Shown one piece after another: positions 1-8,530 of a stretch of DNA of 64,000 nt (position 1 is the first letter of the stretch; every line of letters begins with the position of its first letter). Source of the stretch: Clostridium folliculivorans. GTDB taxonomy: Bacteria > Bacillota > Clostridia > Clostridiales > Clostridiaceae. The stretch lies in the NCBI RefSeq assembly GCF_024341905.1, contig NZ_BQXY01000001.1, forward strand, positions 963,013 through 1,027,012, in the 5' to 3' direction. Both the position numbers and the translations under genes were made by a program. The notes under the pieces were generated by a model. That model worked only from the letters and a program-made list of their open reading frames with translations. It was not told where the DNA came from and made no database searches.

Positions 1-981
1 ACATATGATACAACTCTTATAACTATAGATGGAAGACAAATTTCTGTTAAAATTCAAGGGACTTATATTATATACAGAGGAAAGCCTTCTGTCCTTGTAG
101 TTTTTAAAGATTTAAGTACTGAAAAGGAAGTAGAGAAGTTATCAGCTGATATAGAGGAAAAAGGAAAAATGCTTGAAGATACAATATTTCTTAATAAGCG
201 TATAACAGAGCATTTTGCAAATGTTTCTCATGAGCTTAGAACTCCTTTAAATGTAATACTCGGAGCAATTCAAATATTAGCATTATATGATTCTCGTGAT
301 TCGATGGTAAATTCTATAGATAAAATACAAGCATATTACAAAACCATGAAGCAGAATTGCTACAGACTTCTGAGGCTAGTCAACAATTTAATTGATCTAT
401 CAAAGATTGACTCAGGTTTTTTCGAGCTCAAAAGGAGAAATGGAAATATAGTAGATGTTATAGAAGGTATCACAATGTCAATAGTAAGTTACTGTGAGAC
501 TAAAAATATAACTCTTATTTTTGATACTGAAGTAGAAGAAAAGTATATGGCTTTTGATCACGATAAAATAGAAAGAATTATGCTTAACTTGCTTTCAAAT
601 GCCATTAAGTTCACAAACGAAGGCGGCACAATTTTTGTATACATTGAAGATGTTGGAAAAGAGATAAGTATAATTGTGAAAGATAGTGGAGTTGGAATAG
701 ATGAGAAGCAGCAGGAACTTATATTTGAAAGATATAGACAAGCTGATAATATTATGTTAAATGTGGCTCAAGGGACTGGAATAGGATTGTCTTTAGTGAA
801 AGCTCTGGTTGAACTTCATAAAGGATTAATACATGTGAAAAGTAAACTAGGGGAAGGCACTGAGTTTTATATTACCTTGCCTGTAGAAATACTAGATACT
901 TCACAAGAAGAACATAAAGAGACGGAAGTTAGATCTAATGTAGAGAGAATAAGTATCGAGTTTTCTGATATATATTCTTAG
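1..981 (+). CDS. Sensor histidine kinase, C-terminal part (5' end outside window)
   Basis: The reading frame is open from base 1, so the gene starts upstream of the window. The first ~55 codons look like the end of a sensory (PAS-type) domain followed by a short coiled linker. A HisKA dimerisation/phosphoacceptor motif (NVSHELRTPLN) follows. The HATPase domain shows an N box (NLLSNAIKFT), a G1 box (DSGVGI) and a G2 box (GTGIGLSLV). It should autophosphorylate on the H-box histidine and pass phosphate to a response regulator, which is not in the window. A strong terminator follows within 120 bp, so it ends its operon. The sensed signal cannot be inferred. Confidence 0.93.
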   Translation, partial: TYDTTLITIDGRQISVKIQGTYIIYRGKPSVLVVFKDLSTEKEVEKLSADIEEKGKMLEDTIFLNKRITEHFANVSHELRTPLNVILGAIQILALYDSRDSMVNSIDKIQAYYKTMKQNCYRLLRLVNNLIDLSKIDSGFFELKRRNGNIVDVIEGITMSIVSYCETKNITLIFDTEVEEKYMAFDHDKIERIMLNLLSNAIKFTNEGGTIFVYIEDVGKEISIIVKDSGVGIDEKQQELIFERYRQADNIMLNVAQGTGIGLSLVKALVELHKGLIHVKSKLGEGTEFYITLPVEILDTSQEEHKETEVRSNVERISIEFSDIYS

Positions 982-1050
982 AGTTTAAATGGTTGTTGTT
1001 GTTAAAGTGCTATAGTAAAATTAAAAAAGTGATCTTGGATATATATGCAT

Positions 1051-1095
1051 TTAAGGCTTCTCCTTAGAAATTAGGAGAAGCCTTAAGTTTTTTAT
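1051..1095 (+). terminator. Rho-independent terminator after the histidine kinase
   Basis: A near-perfect hairpin with arms TTAAGGCTTCTCCT and AGGAGAAGCCTTAA around a short loop is followed by a T run. It sits about 70 bp after the kinase stop codon. Confidence 0.9.
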
Positions 1096-1108
1096 CTGTT
1101 TAGAGGAA

Positions 1109-1210
1109 TAGATACCCCAGTTCTAATCTGCAAAATTTAGTTGCTGATTCTATTAACTCTGAATGAAAACTAAATTAATCATCTAGATCTTATTTGGAAC
1201 TGGTCTATAG
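1109..1210. repeat. Palindromic repeat family B, copy 1
   Basis: This is an imperfect ~100-bp palindrome with ends GATACCCCAGTTC and GGAACTGGTCTATA. Its reverse complement aligns with the element at 57711-57814, including the shared interior ACTAAATTTTG. A third relative lies at 14075-14180. No coding capacity is seen. Confidence 0.75.
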
Positions 1211-1479
1211 GCTTCCATTACGAAAGCCTAAATTATGAATGTTCGAAAATAGATTTCGGATTGAAGTGGTTCATCTTTATATGAAAACACATGGTAAAAA
1301 TTGTAGAATAATAAACGTGGCTATGGTAATATATGTAATATACTATGGTGAACTTAAAGGGGAATTATATTGAAAAAGGCTTCAAAGGGCTGGTATGTCA
1401 CTGAAGATAATGCGGATGATAAGTAGATTTTATAAGGTGAAAATATAAGGTGAAAATATAAGTAAAAGGGAGAGGTTTT
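1211..1479. other. Intergenic region with a half-copy of repeat family A
   Basis: Bases 1247-1280 match only the right half of the family A palindrome (GATTTCGGATTGAAGTGGTTC, then ATC), so this copy is truncated. Upstream is a small hairpin (GGCTTCCATTACGAAAGCC). A TTG-started frame of 18 codons at 1370-1426, preceded by AAAGGGGAA, is too short to call as a gene. I see no other gene here. Confidence 0.55.
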
Positions 1480-1659
1480 ATGTATAGGTATACATATGTA
1501 GAGGCAAAAACCGAAGGGCTGTTTGGAGATGCCAATCATAAAGAATTAATTAATGAATACAGTTCAAAGGGATGGAGATTTGTAACTGCAATACCTACAA
1601 AATTTGATGGTCATGGATTAGTGAAAAGGTTTGACCTAGTTTTTGAGAAGGAAGAATAG
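1480..1659 (+). CDS. DUF4177-type small protein (59 aa)
   Basis: An ATG follows the ribosome binding site GGGAGAGG at about 5 bp and opens a 59-codon frame. The translation begins MYRYTYVEAKTEGLFG, contains the aromatic SSKGWRFV segment and ends with the strand FDLVFEKEE. This is the pattern of DUF4177 proteins (start MYEYK-like, central EGWRLV-like, end FEIIFER-like). Length is normal for the family. The function is unknown. It is followed 43 bp later by another small gene and the two may be co-transcribed. Confidence 0.75.
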   Translation: MYRYTYVEAKTEGLFGDANHKELINEYSSKGWRFVTAIPTKFDGHGLVKRFDLVFEKEE

Positions 1660-1701
1660 TTGGCTTTAAAAGATAATATTTAGGGAATTGAGGGGAGTTT
1701 T

Positions 1702-1872
1702 ATGGCATTAATTATTATGTCTATAATAAGTGGAGCTATAGCCTTTTTTATTGGAGGGGCGATATTTAATGGAGAGCCAGTAATGACTTGCATTTTTACA
1801 TTTGTATTTTTCATGGCACCTGGTTTATATACTTTAGAGAGAATTTATCTAAAGTTGGATGAGAAAGAATAG
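1702..1872 (+). CDS. Small two-helix membrane protein (56 aa)
   Basis: An ATG follows GAGGGGAG at a good distance. The 56-residue product has two hydrophobic segments (about residues 3-22 and 28-45) separated by NGEPVMT and ends in a charged tail (KLDEKE). I do not recognise a family. It lies downstream of the DUF4177 gene and upstream of the oxidoreductase operon, on the same strand. The coding call rests on the ribosome binding site and the amphipathic layout. Confidence 0.6.
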   Translation: MALIIMSIISGAIAFFIGGAIFNGEPVMTCIFTFVFFMAPGLYTLERIYLKLDEKE

Positions 1873-1952
1873 TGTCATAGGAAAGTTGTTGAGCATATAA
1901 GTACCAATAAAATTACTGTCTTACAGAAAAAAGGTGTTATAAAGGTTCGCTT

Positions 1953-2960
1953 TTGCGGGCCTTTTACTATATAGAAAATTATTCTAAAATAAGTCGCTCT
2001 TTTATAACAGAACCATGCCCTTGTCATTTAGCAGAAGCGGGTGAATGTATACTGTGCTCTCAGCTACATGGAAAGTGTTTTTGTGATTGCCTCAACTGGA
2101 AGGGTGTTTGCATATATCAGGAATTTAACAACAATGGAAAAGCAGCTAAGAAAGGGAGAGAGACTTTTAGATGTAAGGTAAAAGAAGTAGAGCATCTAGA
2201 AGGCGATGTATTACTTATTAGGTTCATTGCCCCACACAAGCTTGCCTTAGATTTAGTTCATCCTGGTAGTTATGTTTTTATTAGAACAGATGAAAATTTC
2301 TATTTTGATGTTCCGATATCTATTATGGAGTCAGATATAGAAAGTGATGTAGTATCTATAATGATTGAAATAAGGGGAATTAAAACAAAAAAACTACTTG
2401 ATATAAAGATAGATGATGAAATGGTCATAAGGGGGCCATATTGGAATGGAGTTTTTGGCCTAAAGTCTATAAATGAGTTAAAGGATAACAAAGCTCTTGT
2501 TATTGCAAGAGGAATAGGTATGGCACCATCGATACCAGTAATAAGAAAACTTTCAAACAACAAAAATACTTTGAAAGTAGTGATAGACAAGTCTCCCTAT
2601 AAAGATGTGTATGTGAATGAATATCTAAAACAATATTCTGAAGGCTATGAAGAGATTAATACCATTGATAAAGGTAAACTTACAGATGAAATCAAAAAGC
2701 TTATTCTAAATGAAATTGCAAATGGTGTTACTCTTATTCATGTAGCTGGTGCAGATATTCTAAGCTTTAAGGTTATTGAGTTCTTAAACAGCATTGATAA
2801 GAGAGATGTTAAGGTGTCATGCTGCAACAATGCAAAAATGTGTTGTGGTGAAGGGGTTTGCGGTAGTTGTACTGCTAGATTCCAGGGACACAGAGTTAAG
2901 AGATTATGTAAGGTACAGACAGATCCAAGGAATATTTTTGAGGGGAGAAGATTTATATGA
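1953..2960 (+). CDS. Sulfide/dihydroorotate dehydrogenase-like FAD/NAD-binding electron-transfer protein with Cys-rich N-terminus
   Basis: The start is a TTG in frame with the whole protein. Residues 22-53 hold eight cysteines (22, 24, 32, 35, 42, 44, 46, 53), which could bind an iron-sulfur cluster or zinc. Residues from ~70 match the ferredoxin-reductase-like fold of PyrK/SudB proteins, with a flavin-binding segment near HPGSYVFIRTD and a nucleotide-binding segment ALVIARGIGMAPSIPV. The C-terminus carries a PyrK-like 2Fe-2S pattern (CGEGVCGSC and a later Cys). The product probably moves electrons between NAD(P)H and the partner flavoprotein encoded next. The genes overlap by 4 bp (ATGA), so translation is coupled. 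The physiological substrate is not evident. Confidence 0.85.
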   Translation: MRAFYYIENYSKISRSFITEPCPCHLAEAGECILCSQLHGKCFCDCLNWKGVCIYQEFNNNGKAAKKGRETFRCKVKEVEHLEGDVLLIRFIAPHKLALDLVHPGSYVFIRTDENFYFDVPISIMESDIESDVVSIMIEIRGIKTKKLLDIKIDDEMVIRGPYWNGVFGLKSINELKDNKALVIARGIGMAPSIPVIRKLSNNKNTLKVVIDKSPYKDVYVNEYLKQYSEGYEEINTIDKGKLTDEIKKLILNEIANGVTLIHVAGADILSFKVIEFLNSIDKRDVKVSCCNNAKMCCGEGVCGSCTARFQGHRVKRLCKVQTDPRNIFEGRRFI

Positions 2961-4234
2961 AGATAGTAGTAATAGGTGGAGGTTGGGCAGGTTGTGCAGC
3001 TGCGATTACTGCTAAAAAGGCTGGAGCAGAAGTTCATATTTTTGAAAAAACAGATCTTCTACTTGGACTAGGCAATGTTGGCGGAATCATGAGAAACAAC
3101 GGAAGGTATACTGCCTCTGAAGAACTTATAGCTTTAGGAGCAGGAGATTTGATCCATATAACAGATAGAGTAAGCAGACACAGGAATATTGATTTCCCGG
3201 GACATAAACATGCAAGTCTCTATGATGTAAACAAAATAGAAGGGGAAGTCTTAAATTATCTAAAAGAACTTGATATCAATGTTCATACAGTTGCAAGAGT
3301 AACTGATATAAGTATGGAAGGCAAAAAGATAACAGGAATTTACTTAGCTGATGGAAGCTATGTTGAAGGGGATGTATTTATAGAAACCACAGGGTCTACT
3401 GGGCCAATGGGCAACTGTTTAAGATATGGTAATGGATGCTCTATGTGTATCCTAAGATGTCCAGCCTTTGGACCAAGAATCAGTATAAGTGAAAGAGCAG
3501 GAGTTTCTGATATTCAAGGTGAAAGAAACGGCGATGAGCTTGGAGCTTTCAGTGGTTCTTGTAAGTTAGCTAAAGAAAGTTTGTCAAAAGAAATAGTAGA
3601 GCAGCTTGATGAAACAGGTGTTGTAATATTACAAGTACCAGAAGAAGATATAAACTACGGAAAGTTAGAAGCAAAGGTTTGTCAGCAATACGCTCTAAAA
3701 GAATTTGCAGAAAATATAATCCTATTAGATACAGGACATGCAAAACTAATGACATCTTACTATCCATTAGAGAAACTAAGAAAGATAAAAGGACTTGAAG
3801 GTGCAAAATACGTTGATCCATATGCAGGAAGTAAAGGAAACTCAATAAGATATCTATCAGTGGCACCAAGAACAGATGACATGAAGGTTATAGGAGTAGA
3901 TAACTTATTCTGCGCTGGAGAGAAAGCTGGACTTTTTGTCGGTCATACCGAGGCCATAAGTACTGGATCACTTGCAGGACACAATGCAGTAAGATTTGCA
4001 CTAGGAATGCCAGCCTTAGTACTTCCACGTGCAGTAGCTATAGGTGATATGATAAGCTATGCTAACGAAAAATCAGTGACAAGAGAAGGAAGAAAAGGCA
4101 GATTCACTTTTGCAGGATCAGACTACTTTAAGAGAATGCAGGCAGAAGGCCTTTACACTATAGACAAAGAAGAAATAGCAAGAAGAATTGAGAAGTTAAA
4201 TCTTACAGATGTATTTGGAATGAAGCTTGTGTAA
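2957..4234 (+). CDS. FAD-dependent oxidoreductase (GidA-like fold)
   Basis: The N-terminus is a Rossmann FAD-binding motif (VVIGGGWAGCAAA) followed by an acidic end of strand two (HIFEK). A cysteine-containing segment (NGCSMCILRCPAFGPR) resembles the GidA/TrmFO-like region. The C-terminal FAD-contact motif is LFCAGEKAGLFVGHTEA. At 425 residues it is a complete member of this oxidoreductase class. It overlaps the upstream electron-transfer gene by 4 bp, so the two products probably form one enzyme. A repeat element follows 20 bp after the stop. Confidence 0.85.
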   Translation: MKIVVIGGGWAGCAAAITAKKAGAEVHIFEKTDLLLGLGNVGGIMRNNGRYTASEELIALGAGDLIHITDRVSRHRNIDFPGHKHASLYDVNKIEGEVLNYLKELDINVHTVARVTDISMEGKKITGIYLADGSYVEGDVFIETTGSTGPMGNCLRYGNGCSMCILRCPAFGPRISISERAGVSDIQGERNGDELGAFSGSCKLAKESLSKEIVEQLDETGVVILQVPEEDINYGKLEAKVCQQYALKEFAENIILLDTGHAKLMTSYYPLEKLRKIKGLEGAKYVDPYAGSKGNSIRYLSVAPRTDDMKVIGVDNLFCAGEKAGLFVGHTEAISTGSLAGHNAVRFALGMPALVLPRAVAIGDMISYANEKSVTREGRKGRFTFAGSDYFKRMQAEGLYTIDKEEIARRIEKLNLTDVFGMKLV

Positions 4235-4253
4235 TTTATATATTCCACTTAAA

Positions 4254-4351
4254 CAGATGTATCACTTCAATCCAAAAAACATTTTCAAAACTCCTCTGGG
4301 TTCTGAGAGAAGGCTTTGAAAATATAAATTGAATAATGAAGTGGTACATTT
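4254..4351. repeat. Palindromic repeat family A, copy 1
   Basis: This is a ~98-bp imperfect palindrome with ends GATGTATCACTTCAATCC and ATGAAGTGGTACATTT. The centre AAACTCCTCTGGGTTCTGAG is shared with the copy at 35901-35996. It is in the opposite orientation to the copies at 19976 and 55006. Confidence 0.8.
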
Positions 4352-4772
4352 ATAAAGAAAGATAAAAAAGATAAAAATATGAAATACAGTAGAAAGGACG
4401 AAATAAGTTAGAGACATATTGATTAGTATCTTGATTACCATAGCAGATTTTTAAAAGTTAAAATGAGATTCGAAAAAATCCTACAAATAAAATGATGTAT
4501 GAAGGAGCTTAGCTGGGGTGTTTACGGCTGGGCTCTTTATTTTTGGCAATTACATTAAAATGCTTTCAAAGTTGAATTTTGATCTACTTATACGAGGAAT
4601 GGCATCTCAATAAGAGGTGCTTTTTACTTTAAGTTCAGATAGTTGATAAACGAAGTAATAAACACAATTTGTAAAATGAAAGAAAAACTTAAGAAAAATG
4701 ATAACTAAAATGAAAGAATTAACCATTACACTTATATATGGAAACTATATTATGAAAATGGATGGTGGGGTA
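4352..4772. other. Intergenic region duplicated at 7600-7740
   Basis: Bases ~4495-4620 contain a hairpin (GAGCTTAGCTGGG to CGGCTGGGCTC, then TTTATTTTT). About 100 bp beyond it also align with 7610-7735, including the string ATTAAAATG and a following TTGATCTACTTAT/TTGATTTGTTTAT match. Each copy precedes one member of a paralogous gene pair, so gene and upstream DNA were duplicated together. Confidence 0.6.
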
Positions 4773-5159
4773 ATGAAAAGTATAGGTTTATATTTAGTAG
4801 TAATTGTTTTATTTTTTTCAATCGTTGGTGGAGTTTTTGTGCTTGCAAGAACTCCCTGGTACAGTAATCAATCAGGAGGAATGGGGATAAGCAGTGGGGA
4901 CACCGTAGTAAAACATGAGTTTAAGCTAACTAAAAATAAATCCAATATTACATTTATGGTAAAAGGTGAGCTATCTCAAGGAAAGGTTAATGTTAGACTT
5001 TTAGATTCAAAAAATGGAGTTGTTTTTGATGAGGAGATAACTGACACTAATAGAAAAGAATTTAAAGCCGCACTTAAAGGTGTTAAAGGAACTTGGAAGA
5101 TGGAGGTTGTAAATAAAGGGGCTGAAGGAAATATAAGTTATTCGATGGACGAGAGGTAA
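4773..5159 (+). CDS. Membrane-anchored or secreted protein of unknown function (128 aa)
   Basis: The chosen ATG gives MKSIGLYLVVIVLFFSIV, a clean signal-anchor, after GGTGGGG. In-frame ATGs at 4698 and 4752 would add 25 and 7 residues and are less convincing. The exported part carries WYSNQSGGMG, then a beta-rich domain with ELSQGKVNVRLLDS and GTWKMEV. This looks like a small beta-sandwich exposed outside the membrane. A close paralog without the membrane segment lies at 7712-8047. A terminator follows at 5186. No function can be assigned. Confidence 0.75.
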   Translation: MKSIGLYLVVIVLFFSIVGGVFVLARTPWYSNQSGGMGISSGDTVVKHEFKLTKNKSNITFMVKGELSQGKVNVRLLDSKNGVVFDEEITDTNRKEFKAALKGVKGTWKMEVVNKGAEGNISYSMDER

Positions 5160-5185
5160 CTATGTATATAAAATAATTAGAGGAG

Positions 5186-5222
5186 ACTTGAAAGAGTTGT
5201 TAGACTTTCAAGTTTTTTTATT
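5186..5222 (+). terminator. Rho-independent terminator
   Basis: The arms ACTTGAAAG and CTTTCAAGT enclose a 10-bp loop and are followed by seven T residues. It ends the gene at 4773-5159. Confidence 0.85.
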
Positions 5223-5419
5223 TGGCTATGAAGATTACGAGATTATTTAGGAGTATATAGTAGTTCCTATAGATTTAATGTGCACTAGATTTAAATAATT
5301 AGTGTTAAATTTTACTTAATATGTAATATATAAGGGGAATTATAGAATGTTATTCCTTCATATGGTTTTGTTGTAAAATTATAATATAATATGTACAAAT
5401 TTTAAAGGGGGGAAAATAG

Positions 5420-5773
5420 ATGAAGAAAAGTAAAATTTGTTGTTAACGCAAAAAAATTAGAATAATAGGATTTTCGAGTAACTCTTCTGGTGATATATCC
5501 CTTGATAGTGTCTACATAGATAATGTTAAAGTTGGTAGTCTTGCTGATTACTATACTTATGGCAAACAAAATTGTCTAGCGTTCGAATATACTTTTAGTA
5601 CTTCAGGAGTTCATTATGTTAAGATATCTAATCCGTCAGGAATAATAAGTACATCATTTGATGCAATCGATATTAATTCAAGTGGACAATTACTAGATAT
5701 AAATACTTTACCATCAAGAATGAACATTGAGCTAGATAAATTATTTTGCCACACAAGATGGTGTTATTTATAG
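5420..5773 (+). pseudogene. Decayed secreted-protein gene with an early in-frame stop
   Basis: An ATG after AAAGGGGGG opens MKKSKICC and then meets TAA at 5444. The same frame reopens immediately and runs 108 codons to 5773 (from IGFSSNSSGDISLDSV to the end at a TAG). The readable part looks like a beta-sandwich region of a larger exported protein (VYIDNVKVG, YYTYGKQN, VHYVKISNPSG). The last ~25 residues lose this character, suggesting a frameshift. It may once have been the front part of the caspase-like gene that follows. Confidence 0.6.
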
Positions 5774-6011
5774 AGATATTTAATTGAGAACTAGTAATAT
5801 GTGTAACAATTTTACAAATGTAGTGATGAATTAGAAATTAGTTTAGCTAATATTATTTTAAAATATACTAAATATAGCATTAATAGTATAAGAATATATT
5901 AAATAAGCAGGGAGTAACTTAAATTAAACAGATAGTATACAATATTACATTTATGGATTATAATGTAATAGGAGTATATAAATCTGTAAAAGTTTACAAG
6001 CTGGAGGAGGA

Positions 6012-6545
6012 ATGCTTAAAACAGATCATGCTAAAGCATTTGGTACAGATGAAATTGCTCATGATTATAATAGTGTAATACTTGCAAGTAATGGATTTGG
6101 GAAGTTAGGGTATATAGTTGAATCTCCTTTCACTTCAGATGGAGATATGAGGTCTACAATATTAAATTACTTAAATGGAAGTACAAGTTATGGATTTTAT
6201 ATAGATTGTCATGGAAGTCCACATGATCTAACTGATAACAAGACTTGGACAATAAATACTTATGACATAAGTGGAAATTTCCATTTGGTGTTTCTTGATG
6301 CTTGCGAAACAGCTGCGAATACAGATTGGGCTAACGCATTTAATTGCAATCGACCAAGTAGAGCGTTTCTTGGATGGAAATATACAGTTGGAGCTGATGC
6401 TGCTTATGAGTTCAGTCAACATTTTTGGCCAAATGTTGGAAGTAAATCGCTTTATAATGTAGCATTAGATGCTGCGGCAGCATCATCTGGAAAGACTCCT
6501 ATCATATTAATTGGAGATAAAAGTTGGTATGGAAAGGCTTATTAG
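6012..6545 (+). CDS. Caspase-like (clan CD) peptidase domain, probably an N-truncated fragment
   Basis: The 177-residue frame starts at an ATG right after GGAGGAGGA, which is very close for a ribosome binding site. Upstream in-frame codons hit a stop at 5979. Two motifs suggest a CHAT/gingipain-type cysteine peptidase. One is a histidine loop in YIDCHGSPHDL after a hydrophobic strand. The other is a cysteine loop in LVFLDACETAANT after another strand. The latter part (SRAFLGWKYTVGADAAYEFSQHF) fits the helix that follows in such folds. Family members are usually longer, so this is probably the C-terminal remainder of the gene decaying at 5420-5773. Whether it is expressed is uncertain. Confidence 0.55.
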   Translation: MLKTDHAKAFGTDEIAHDYNSVILASNGFGKLGYIVESPFTSDGDMRSTILNYLNGSTSYGFYIDCHGSPHDLTDNKTWTINTYDISGNFHLVFLDACETAANTDWANAFNCNRPSRAFLGWKYTVGADAAYEFSQHFWPNVGSKSLYNVALDAAAASSGKTPIILIGDKSWYGKAY

Positions 6546-6600
6546 TTAATAATTATAGTTGGATGCTCGATAAAATGTTATTTGTAAAGGAATGTTGACA

Positions 6601-7110
6601 ATGAAAAAATTTTATTTATATATAATTTTATTATTACCGATTGTATTATTACTTAGTAGTTGTACGTATAAAAAAAGCACTTCATCAAATCAATCTAATA
6701 ATTCAAATGCAGAACAGATAAAGATGACTAAGTTCAGTGCACCTAAAGAAATAATTTATTATAATAATGGCCAGAAAACGGTTATTAATAAGGAAGATGA
6801 AAAATTTAATGGTATGGTTAGTGCAACTGAAAAAATGATTGAGGGAATTAAAGATCAGTATGGAAGTACGTTTCCAATAGGGGATTTAAAAAACAAAGGA
6901 AAGCTACTAGAATATGATTATAGTGAAAAACAAGTGCTAGAATACACTACTTCGAAGGGAACTAAGAGAACTATTACTTATACAAAACTTTATTTTGATG
7001 TAAATAAAGGGGATAGTATAAGCAATTTAATGGCGTTTGAAGGAGAAGGATATGGACCAGTTGGTCCTTTAGGATCAAATGATGAATTATTAAAGCTATT
7101 AAATAAGTAA
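6601..7110 (+). CDS. Lipoprotein of unknown function (169 aa)
   Basis: The signal peptide MKKFYLYIILLLPIVLLLSS ends at a lipobox cysteine (LSSC). A Ser/Asn-rich linker follows (STSSNQSNNSNAEQ). The ATG at 6601 lies about 10 bp after AAAGG, while the in-frame ATG at 6592 lies too close to it. The mature domain (FSAPKEIIYYNNGQK and later KLYFDVNKGDS) suggests a small extracellular alpha/beta domain that I cannot assign. It stands alone, with a terminator 75 bp downstream. Confidence 0.82.
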   Translation: MKKFYLYIILLLPIVLLLSSCTYKKSTSSNQSNNSNAEQIKMTKFSAPKEIIYYNNGQKTVINKEDEKFNGMVSATEKMIEGIKDQYGSTFPIGDLKNKGKLLEYDYSEKQVLEYTTSKGTKRTITYTKLYFDVNKGDSISNLMAFEGEGYGPVGPLGSNDELLKLLNK

Positions 7111-7183
7111 TCAACAAAGAATAAATAATAAAACTTATATAGAGATTTGTATAATACCTTTAAAGCAAATAGTTAATATAAAA

Positions 7184-7211
7184 TAAAAAAGTCCCGGGAT
7201 GGGACTTTTTT
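7184..7211. terminator. Bidirectional terminator between lipoprotein and HTH gene
   Basis: AAAAAAGTCCC and GGGACTTTTTT form a hairpin with A and T runs on both sides. It can serve the lipoprotein on plus and the HTH gene on minus. Confidence 0.9.
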
Positions 7212-7219
7212 ATTTTATC

Positions 7220-7441
7220 TCAGAATGTCAAATCTTTAATATCATCAAGATCAGTTAAATCCTTTCCAGTATTGTCTTCTATAAATTCGATAAGTTCTTT
7301 TCTGGGTATTTTCATACTTCCGAGTTTTAAACCTTTTAATAATCCCTTTTTTAGAAGTAAATAAACTGAGTTCTTATTGATTTTCAATATAGTTGCCACT
7401 TCAGAGACAGTATAAAGTAGAGGTTCTGAACTGCTATTCAT
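7220..7441 (-). CDS. Small MerR-like/excisionase-type helix-turn-helix protein (73 aa)
   Basis: The product has the helix-turn-helix_17 layout: LYTVSEVATILKINKNSVYLLLKKG, read here in two pieces around the turn, then a basic segment LKGLKLGSMKIPRKEL. This family contains excisionases and small DNA-binding regulators of mobile elements. The C-terminal tail is acidic (DLTDLDDIKD). No integrase lies nearby, so a regulator role is as likely as an excision role. An inverted repeat (TATGTTATA to TATAACATATA, about 7511-7560) lies in its upstream region and could be an operator. Confidence 0.8.
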   Translation of the reverse strand: MNSSSEPLLYTVSEVATILKINKNSVYLLLKKGLLKGLKLGSMKIPRKELIEFIEDNTGKDLTDLDDIKDLTF

Positions 7442-7586
7442 TTAAATTTAATCCTTTTCTATTTATGTAATATAGTTATTATAGAAAAAACATACAAAGA
7501 ATATACAAATATATGTTATACATTAAGGAAAAATTTTACATTAAGAGAATATAACATATATACTAAAGGTAAGAAGGTGAGTATAT

Positions 7587-7634
7587 ATGGTTAAAAATAG
7601 ATTGAAAGAAATACGTATGAAAGAGCTTAGCTAG
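7587..7634 (+). pseudogene. 15-codon remnant of an XRE-type HTH gene
   Basis: After AAGGTGAG an ATG opens MVKNRLKEIRMKELS, the exact style of an XRE repressor N-terminus, and then stops at TAG. The stop falls at the start of the DNA block duplicated from 4495-4620, so the gene was probably cut by that duplication. Confidence 0.45.
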
Positions 7635-7711
7635 AGAGTTGATGGCTAAGCTCTTTTTTGTGTGGAATTATATTAAAATGTTTTTAAAGCTGATATTTGA
7701 TTTGTTTATAA

Positions 7712-8047
7712 TTGGAATTGAATCTCAATTTTTGTAATACTAACTGGTACAGCAGTCAATCAGGGACACTCGGGATGGTTAATGGTTCTGGTGGTGCAAA
7801 ACATGAGTTTAAAGTAAATAAGAATGATTCCAATATTGAGTTTAAAGTAAAAGGAGAATTATCACAGGGAAAGGTAAATGTTAGGCTTTTAAACTCAGAT
7901 AATGTAGTAGTTTTTGAGAAAGAGATAACTGACTCTAATAGAAAAGAAATTGTATCAGCATTTAAAGGTTTATCAGGAACTTGGAAGATGGAAATATTAA
8001 ATATAGGTGGTGAAGGAAATATAAATTATACTATGGTAGAGAGATAA
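7712..8047 (+). pseudogene. N-truncated paralog of the protein at 4773-5159
   Basis: From NWYSSQSGTLGM onward this frame matches the paralog over its full exported domain (both contain ELSQGKVNVRLL, GTWKMEI/V and a closing ER). The signal-anchor is absent. The eight or so codons before the match have no counterpart in the paralog, and no good ribosome binding site precedes the ATG. I regard it as a pseudogene, although a cytoplasmic or read-through product cannot be excluded. Confidence 0.65.
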
Positions 8048-8082
8048 GTTGCTGTGTAAAAAAGAAGAGTACTACTTAACTA

Positions 8083-8118
8083 CGAACTTAGAGAAAACTC
8101 TAGGTTCTTTTATTTTAT
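8083..8118 (+). terminator. Rho-independent terminator
   Basis: GAACTTAGAG and CTCTAGGTTC pair around AAAA and are followed by TTTTATTTT. Confidence 0.75.
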
Positions 8119-8341
8119 GTATGTGGTTTTATAAGAAAACTAAGAAATATATGATCTTTGAAAATCCAATATGTAAAATAGATGCCTTTAGCCATACCAA
8201 TAAATACGATATCTAAATTTTCATTTTGCAACATGTATATGTAGCTCAAGTTTTTATTAAATAAATTTTCGTTTAATGCTATAATAATGTTAATACAAGA
8301 TAATAATTTAACTAAAGATAAAAATAATGAGGTAAATACAT

Positions 8342-8530
8342 ATGAAAATCTATTATGAGAGAGAAAGATCTCTTCATGAAAGAGCTAATATGATTAGTTC
8401 AGCGGAAGAAAAAGGGAAAAAAGATAAAGCAATAGAAATAGCTACAAACATGATAAACATGAAAATTCCAGTGAATCAAATAATTTTAGCAACAGGACTA
8501 ACTGAGGAAGAAGTTAACAGAATAAAGTAA
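8342..8530 (+). pseudogene. C-terminal fragment of an Rpn/YhgA-type nuclease (62 aa)
   Basis: The text YYERERSLHERANMISSAEEKG, given here as two overlapping halves (YYERERSLHERA and ANMISSAEEKG), plus the ending LATGLTEEEVNRIK, matches the C-terminus of recombination-promoting nuclease/transposase-like PD-(D/E)XK proteins. Those proteins are ~300 residues long. Only the tail survives here. It is preceded by GAGGTAAATACAT, so it may still be translated as a short protein. Confidence 0.6.
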
